A DNA stretch of 26,170 bases from an uncultured Collinsella sp. (GTDB lineage: Bacteria; Actinomycetota; Coriobacteriia; Coriobacteriales; Coriobacteriaceae): assembly GCA_900551665.1 (NCBI GenBank), contig URWW01000025.1, positions 1-26,170 on the forward strand, given 5' to 3'. Positions 21,621 through 26,170 of this stretch are shown one piece after another; within the stretch, counting starts at the first letter, position 1, and every line of letters begins with the position of its first letter. The notes beneath the pieces were generated by a model, which ran no database searches, was not told where the DNA came from, and saw only the letters and a program-made list of their open reading frames with translations. The translations under genes and the position numbers were made by a program.

Positions 21621-21980
21621 ATGTCGCAAGAGATCACCATCGCCGGCATCGGCATCGCACCCGAGGTGCTGACCGCCATCGTTTCCCGCGCCGTCGAGGA
21701 GGTCGAGGGCATCGCGTCCGTGGGCGTGAAGGACCTCGCCACCAACCTCGTCTCCATGTTCTCCACCAAGTCCGTGCCCATGGGCGAGGACGTCGAGGCC
21801 GAGGTCGTCGACGACAAGCTTCGCCTGACCGTGCACCTCACGGTCTTCTTCGGCTATCCGTTCAAGCCCCTGGCCGAGGCCGTGCGCGTCGCCGTTGCCA
21901 ACGCCATCGACGCCCAGGTCGGCGTTGAGGTCGAGTGCGTGAACATCTGCATCGACAGCCTCGTCTTCCCCAAGGAGTAG
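21621..21980 (+). CDS. Asp23/Gls24 family envelope stress response protein
   Basis: Small alkaline-shock/Gls24 family protein of 119 residues. AAAGGAG precedes the ATG at 21621; a GTG at 21615 is possible but overlaps that site. The fold region is recognisable in ITIAGIGIAPEVLTAIVSRAVEEVEGIASVGV and VDDKLRLTVHLTVFFGYPFKPLAEAVRVAV, read here as successive motifs. Family members such as AmaP/Asp23 associate with the membrane and respond to envelope stress, but their biochemistry is unknown. The gene is followed by nusB after three bases, the conserved asp23-nusB order of Gram-positive bacteria. Confidence 0.85.
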   Translation: MSQEITIAGIGIAPEVLTAIVSRAVEEVEGIASVGVKDLATNLVSMFSTKSVPMGEDVEAEVVDDKLRLTVHLTVFFGYPFKPLAEAVRVAVANAIDAQVGVEVECVNICIDSLVFPKE

Positions 21981-21983
21981 CGC

Positions 21984-22634
21984 GTGGCAAGTCTTAAAGT
22001 CAATCGCGGGCGCACGCTCGCCCGCAGCCAGGCGCTGCAGATCCTGTTCCAGTCCGAGATGCGAAAAGTCTCCGTAGAGGACGTCCTGGCAGGGGATTAC
22101 ACCCTGTCCAAGGGTCCGCTGGCGCCGTACGCCATCGAGATCGCGCGCGGCGTTTCCGCCAACCGCGATCGTATCGACTCCGCGCTTCGCGCTGTCTCCG
22201 CGAACTGGACCCTCGAGCGCATGCCCGGTGCCGACCGCAATCTGCTTCGCGCGGCCGTCTACGAGCTGTACTTCCAGGTCGCCGACACGCTCGACGCCGC
22301 CGTCGTCATCAACGAGGCCGTCGAGATCGCCAAGGCCTACGGCACCGATGAGTCCGCCGGCTTTGTGAACGGCGTGCTCGGTCGCATCGTGCGCGATCGT
22401 CACCTGCCGAGCCTGCAGCACGTCGCCTGCACCATCACCGCCGAGGATGCCGAGGCGGCCTGCCTGGCCGCCCTGTGGTTCGAGATCGACCCCAAGCGCC
22501 TTGCAGCCGAGGAGGAGGCCGCCCGCGCCGCCGAGGAGGCTCGTGCGCGTTTCGAGGCCGACGACTACGGCTTTGCCGAGGACGACCTCGATCACATCTT
22601 CAACGATCCCTTCGACGCCGAGGCCGGCGAGTAG
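21984..22634 (+). CDS. nusB: Transcription antitermination factor NusB with C-terminal extension
   Basis: RNA-binding protein that with NusE (S10) assembles antitermination complexes, chiefly on rRNA operons. The start is GTG 21984, with AAGGAG of the asp23 end serving as ribosome-binding site. Residues ~8-145 form the all-helical NusB domain: RTLARSQALQILFQSEM, NWTLERMPGADRNLLRAAVYEL, VVINEAVEIAKAYGTDESAGFVNGVLGRI (quoted as family stretches). An extra ~65 residues follow, Ala/Glu-rich then acidic (DDYGFAEDDLDHIF). The total of 216 compares with ~140 in E. coli. The extension has no recognised domain. Confidence 0.92.
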   Translation: MASLKVNRGRTLARSQALQILFQSEMRKVSVEDVLAGDYTLSKGPLAPYAIEIARGVSANRDRIDSALRAVSANWTLERMPGADRNLLRAAVYELYFQVADTLDAAVVINEAVEIAKAYGTDESAGFVNGVLGRIVRDRHLPSLQHVACTITAEDAEAACLAALWFEIDPKRLAAEEEAARAAEEARARFEADDYGFAEDDLDHIFNDPFDAEAGE

Positions 22635-22637
22635 CGC

Positions 22638-22901
22638 ATGGCCGAGGGCAACTTCGACGAGATCACCAAGCGCCTGGACGAGATTATCGCCCAGGTACGC
22701 TCCAAGGACACATCCCTCGAGCGCAGCCTCGACCTGTTCGACGAGGCGATTGAGCTCGGCTCCCGCGCCGTGGACATGGTCGATTCGTTCGAGCTGTCCC
22801 CGCGCGAGGCCGATATGCTCGATGCAGAGCTTGCGACCGAGGCCCAATCTGAGCAGCCTGCCGAGCAGGCCGAGACCGACCCCGAATCGAGCGGGGCATA
22901 A
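22638..22901 (+). CDS. xseB: Exodeoxyribonuclease VII small subunit
   Basis: XseB is the small helical subunit of ExoVII, which degrades single-stranded DNA with the large subunit XseA. The 87-residue protein has the family pattern: FDEITKRLDEIIAQV, then SLERSLDLFDEAIELGSRA forming a helical hairpin, and an acidic Glu/Gln-rich tail. The ATG lies three bases after the nusB stop. The large-subunit gene xseA, usually next door, is absent from this window, so the partner must be encoded elsewhere or lost. Short length lowers confidence slightly, but pattern and context agree. Confidence 0.85.
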   Translation: MAEGNFDEITKRLDEIIAQVRSKDTSLERSLDLFDEAIELGSRAVDMVDSFELSPREADMLDAELATEAQSEQPAEQAETDPESSGA

Positions 22902-22913
22902 GGAAGGCGCCAC

Positions 22914-23729
22914 GTGGCACGCGTTCGTTTGGATGATGAATTGATTTCCCAGGGCATCTGCGAGAACCGCGCAGATGCCCTGCGCACGTTGATGGCCGGT
23001 TTGGTTTCGTCCGGCGGCGAGCGCCTGAGCTCGCCCGGCATGATGGTCAAGCCCGGCATCGAACTGCACGTGAAGGGTCGCATTCCCTATGTGGGGCGCG
23101 GCGGGCTCAAGCTCGCCGGCGCTCTCGATGCGTTTCGGGTGGACCCTTCCGGCCTCAACTGCCTGGATGTTGGATGCTCCACCGGCGGCTTTACCGACTG
23201 CCTGCTCAAGCGCGGCGCCGCCCATGTCCTATCCGTGGACGTGGGGCGAGCGCAGTTCGACTGGTCGCTGCGCCAGGATGAGCGGGTGACCCTGCTCGAG
23301 CGCACGAACATCGTGGACGTTCCCGGGCTCGGCCATCGTTCGAGCGCCGACTTGGCCGTGTGCGACGTGTCGTTCACGAGCATCGCCACGATTCTGCCTG
23401 CGGTGCTCGAGCTCCTCACGCCAAACGGCGCCTTCCTGACCCTCGTCAAGCCTCAGTTCGAGGCGCCTCAAAGCGAAGTGGGGGAGGGCGGCATCGTGCG
23501 CGATCCGGATGTGCACGCGCGGGTCCTCGCCGGTGCGGTCGAGCTCTTCCGCGAAAACGGGCTTTCCCCGCTGCGGCTGTGCACCTCGCCCATCACGGGC
23601 GCCAAGGGCAATCGCGAGTTCTTCCTGCTGGGTGCGCACGGGGCTTCCGCCGCAACTCGTGAGGAGATGGACGCATCTGCCGTTTCCGCGCGCATCGACG
23701 CGCTGGTGTATTCGGAGGTTCCTCGATGA
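22914..23729 (+). CDS. tlyA: TlyA family rRNA 2'-O-methyltransferase
   Basis: TlyA methylates ribose 2'-hydroxyls in 16S and/or 23S rRNA (the capreomycin-sensitivity enzyme of mycobacteria; older annotations call it hemolysin A). GTG 22914 follows AAGGAAGG. Residues ~1-60 form an S4 domain (ARVRLDDELISQGICENRADAL). The FtsJ/RrmJ-type methyltransferase domain follows with the SAM motif LDVGCSTGGFTDCLL, VDVGRAQFDW, VCDVSFTSI and LVKPQFEAP, the last holding a catalytic Lys. At 271 residues it is full length. Its end overlaps nadK by four bases, and tlyA-nadK-recN is a well conserved order. Confidence 0.93.
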   Translation: MARVRLDDELISQGICENRADALRTLMAGLVSSGGERLSSPGMMVKPGIELHVKGRIPYVGRGGLKLAGALDAFRVDPSGLNCLDVGCSTGGFTDCLLKRGAAHVLSVDVGRAQFDWSLRQDERVTLLERTNIVDVPGLGHRSSADLAVCDVSFTSIATILPAVLELLTPNGAFLTLVKPQFEAPQSEVGEGGIVRDPDVHARVLAGAVELFRENGLSPLRLCTSPITGAKGNREFFLLGAHGASAATREEMDASAVSARIDALVYSEVPR

Positions 23730-24586
23730 AGGTCCTGCTCGTCCCCAATTACTACAAGCAGGAGGCCGTCGAGAGCGGTCTCACCCTCGAGCTGTGGCTC
23801 ATGCGCCAGGGCTTTGAGGTCGAATGGGCCGCCGATCAGCGCTCCGGCATCGAGTCGACCCCCGACCTTGTGGACTGCGGCCTCGTCATCTCGCTCGGTG
23901 GCGACGGCACGCTCCTGCGCGCCGCGCGTATCGTGGGGTATCGCGAGATTCCGATTCTTGGCCTGTCCTATGGTCACCTCGGGTTTCTCACCGCGGCGAG
24001 CCCCGAGGACAAGAACATCCTCTCGGTTGTGGCGGACGCGCTCGCCGGCGAGCTGCATGTGAGCCGCCGCGCCACGCTCGCGTGCGAGATCGTGAGCGTG
24101 AATGAACGCGGTGAGGAGGAGATCTGCACCGGCTTTGCCCTGAACGACCTCGCGCTCGCCCGCGGCCCGCTCTCCGACATGGTCGAGTTCGACATCACCG
24201 TTTCCGGTCATCACATCGACCGCCTGCGCGGGGACGGCGTGGTGGTTTCCACGGCCACCGGATCCACGGGGTACGCCCTGTCCGCCGGCGGGCCCATCGT
24301 GAGTCCGGAGTACACCGGCATGGTTTGCGTACCCATCGCACCCCACACCATCCAGGCCCGCGCCTTCCTCACGTCCCCGTCCGACGTCGTGGAGATATCC
24401 GTGTCCAAAGATCGCCCGTCGGTCCCCGCCATCGCGCTCGACGGCCAGTTCATCACGCCGTCTGGTGAGGTCGACCGTGCCATCGTGCGTCGCGGCGATG
24501 CCGACATCCTGCTGCTCGATTACGGCCCCGAGAGCTTCTACACGTCCGTGAGCCGTGTCTTTTACGGGGTGCGCAATGATCGATGA
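23726..24586 (+). CDS. nadK: NAD kinase
   Basis: Phosphorylates NAD to NADP, using ATP or polyphosphate. The 286-residue protein shows the NAD-kinase signatures: GGDGTLLRAARI (the GGDGT motif, about residues 58-69), the GLSYGHLGFL region, LNDLALARG (NE/D motif), GDGVVVSTATGSTGYALSAGGP, and the C-terminal LDGQ. The start overlaps tlyA by four bases (ATGA), and the gene ends within recN by 11 bases, so the three are likely one translationally coupled unit. Confidence 0.95.
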   Translation: MKVLLVPNYYKQEAVESGLTLELWLMRQGFEVEWAADQRSGIESTPDLVDCGLVISLGGDGTLLRAARIVGYREIPILGLSYGHLGFLTAASPEDKNILSVVADALAGELHVSRRATLACEIVSVNERGEEEICTGFALNDLALARGPLSDMVEFDITVSGHHIDRLRGDGVVVSTATGSTGYALSAGGPIVSPEYTGMVCVPIAPHTIQARAFLTSPSDVVEISVSKDRPSVPAIALDGQFITPSGEVDRAIVRRGDADILLLDYGPESFYTSVSRVFYGVRNDR

Positions 24587-26170
24587 GATCCATGTCGAGA
24601 ATATCGCGCTGATTAAATGTGCCGATTTGGTGCCCGGTCCTGGTCTCACGGTTCTCACCGGTGAGACGGGCGCGGGCAAGACCGCCCTGCTTTCCGCCCT
24701 CAAGCTGCTGATGGGCGAGCGTGCGGATTCCGCGACGGTTCGCGAGGGGAGCGACGGCGCACTTGTCGAGGGGCGTCTGTTCAGTGGCGCTCGCGACGAG
24801 GAGGGCTTTGTCATCCAGCGTCGTCTGGGTTCCGACGGGCGTTCCCGCGTGCGTGTGGACGGCTCGCTTGCAAGCGTGCGCGAGTTGTCCGAGCGCGTGA
24901 GCCCCCTGATCGACCTGTGTGGACAGCACGAGCACCAGCGGCTGCTCGATTCTGCCTCCCATGTTGGGATGGTCGATGCCTGGGCCGGCGCGGGTGTTGC
25001 CGAGGCGCTCGCCGCGTATCGCGATGCGCTTGCGCGTGCCAACGAGGCCGCGCGCGAGCTCGAGCGCGTCGAGCAGGCGAGCCGCACGCAGGGCAGTCGA
25101 CTTGAAGAGGCGCGGTTCGCCCACGAGCGCATTTCCGACGTCGATCCGCGCCCGGGCGAGCTCGAGGAGCTCGAGGAGCGTCTGCCTCGCGTCGAGCACG
25201 CGGAGAGCCTCGCATGCTGCGCCAACGATGCCGCCGAGGCCCTGACCTGCGAAGGCGGCGCGCTTGATGCGCTCAATACCGCTATCGCGGAGCTGTCCCG
25301 CATGGCCCGCGTCGACGTTAAGCTCTCTGAGTTCGCCGACCAGCTTTCCGGCGCTGCCATCACGGTCGAAGATGCGGCCGCGGAGCTGCGCAGGTACCGC
25401 GATTCGGTCGATTTCGACCCGGCCGAGCTAGCCGCCGCACAGGAGCGCTACTCGGCGTTCAAGGGCTTGCTGCGCCAATGGGGTCCGCATATGGAGGACG
25501 TTTTCGCCCGTCGCGATGAGGCTGCCGAGCTGCTCTCGCTCGTCGATGACGCCGAGGCCCGCGTGAGGCGTGCCCGCGATGCGCGCGATGCCGCCGAGGC
25601 CGAGCTTGCCGAGGCCGCCCGGACGTTGACCAAACGTAGGAACGCTGCGGCGCCGCGTTTTTGCCGCGAGGTGGGCAAGCAGATGGCACGTCTCGAGATG
25701 GGCCGCGCCGAGCTCGTGTGGGACAGCAAGCCGCTTCCGCGCGAGCGCTGGACCGCCCAGGGGCCAACCGCTTGCGAGCTGCTGTACCGCAGCGGTGCCG
25801 GCATGACGCCTCGTCCGCTGCGCCGCATCGCCAGCGGCGGCGAGCTCTCGCGTGTGATGCTCGCTTCCAAGGTGGTCCTCGGCGAGGCGGACGCCGTCGA
25901 CACACTCGTGTTCGACGAGGTCGACGCTGGCGTTGGCGGTTCTACGGCCCGCTCCCTCGCGCTGGTGCTCGCAGACCTGGCGCGCACCCATCAGGTGATC
26001 GTGGTCACGCATCTGGCCCAGGTGGCCGTGCAGGGTTCCGTCCACTACGTGGTGCGCCGCGACGATGCGGCCGACATCCCCGAGACGAGCCTCATCTGCG
26101 TCGAGGGCACCGACCGCATTGCCGAGATCGCCCGCCTGGGCGTGGCCATGGGCTGCAACATCCACACCTT
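24576..26170 (+). CDS. recN: DNA repair protein RecN, 3' end outside the window
   Basis: SMC-like ATPase that acts early in double-strand break repair. The ATG at 24576 overlaps the nadK end by 11 bases, and the first residues MIDEIHVENIALI match family starts. Walker A is GETGAGKT (residues ~29-36). LCGQHEHQRLLD is the family signature just before the coiled coil. A long Ala/Glu/Arg-rich helical region follows. The C-terminal ATPase half has the ABC signature RRIASGGELSRVML and Walker B LVFDEVDAGVGG, then VVTHLAQVA. I checked the frame at several points and saw no frameshift. It is open to the last base with 531 codons visible; RecN is usually ~550-570, so only a few dozen residues at most are cut off. 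Confidence 0.95.
   Translation, partial: MIDEIHVENIALIKCADLVPGPGLTVLTGETGAGKTALLSALKLLMGERADSATVREGSDGALVEGRLFSGARDEEGFVIQRRLGSDGRSRVRVDGSLASVRELSERVSPLIDLCGQHEHQRLLDSASHVGMVDAWAGAGVAEALAAYRDALARANEAARELERVEQASRTQGSRLEEARFAHERISDVDPRPGELEELEERLPRVEHAESLACCANDAAEALTCEGGALDALNTAIAELSRMARVDVKLSEFADQLSGAAITVEDAAAELRRYRDSVDFDPAELAAAQERYSAFKGLLRQWGPHMEDVFARRDEAAELLSLVDDAEARVRRARDARDAAEAELAEAARTLTKRRNAAAPRFCREVGKQMARLEMGRAELVWDSKPLPRERWTAQGPTACELLYRSGAGMTPRPLRRIASGGELSRVMLASKVVLGEADAVDTLVFDEVDAGVGGSTARSLALVLADLARTHQVIVVTHLAQVAVQGSVHYVVRRDDAADIPETSLICVEGTDRIAEIARLGVAMGCNIHT

Overview
The window is almost entirely a run of ordinary housekeeping genes from a high-GC actinobacterium. It best fits the Coriobacteriia (Collinsella-like): GC-rich third codon positions, tightly packed overlapping genes, and the orders ileS-lspA-rluD, alaS-ruvX-mltG-yqeG-aro-pepQ-efp and asp23-nusB-xseB-tlyA-nadK-recN. 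That assignment is inference from composition and gene order; no search was run. The first ~830 bases do not belong with the rest. They are AT-richer, use different codons and read as Bacteroidales-type (Parabacteroides-like) sequence. They hold a fusion of a sugar-phosphate isomerase/epimerase tail with the C-terminal two thirds of a DhaK-type dihydroxyacetone kinase, and they run straight into the middle of ileS, which has lost its N-terminal catalytic part. This looks most like a chimeric contig end.

Layout. 1-830: foreign chimeric segment. 816-4902: truncated ileS, lspA, rluD (+). 5034-6308: membrane glycosyltransferase (+), closed by a strong bidirectional terminator at 6310-6349. 6375-6728: small one-helix membrane protein (-), divergent from a short prepilin peptidase (6789-7247, +). 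7319-9958: dGTPase and rarA. 10039-11756: an operon of a DUF948-like membrane protein, an RsbW-like anti-sigma factor and a SigB/SigF-family sigma factor, preceded by a site resembling the promoter class such sigma factors use (GTTT-N16-GGGTAT). 11808-13175: AI-2E/PerM family transporter. 13246-19764: alaS, ruvX, mltG, yqeG, aroK and a strongly diverged aroB-like gene. 19801-21548: pepQ and efp. 21621-26170: asp23/gls24, nusB, xseB, tlyA, nadK and recN, which runs off the end.

How the genes work together. Most of the window serves translation (IleRS, AlaRS, EF-P, RluD, TlyA, NusB), the cell envelope (LspA, MltG, the glycosyltransferase) and genome maintenance (RarA, RuvX, ExoVII small subunit, RecN, dGTPase). 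The sigma/anti-sigma operon is the only clear regulatory module.

I found no mobile element, CRISPR array, phage gene, tRNA or rRNA, and no stretch over 300 bases without a gene. I did not find a new multi-gene system. The points most worth checking are the predicted autoregulatory promoter and degenerate ATP site of the sigma-factor module, the AroB-like protein that has lost nearly all catalytic residues, and the chimeric left end.
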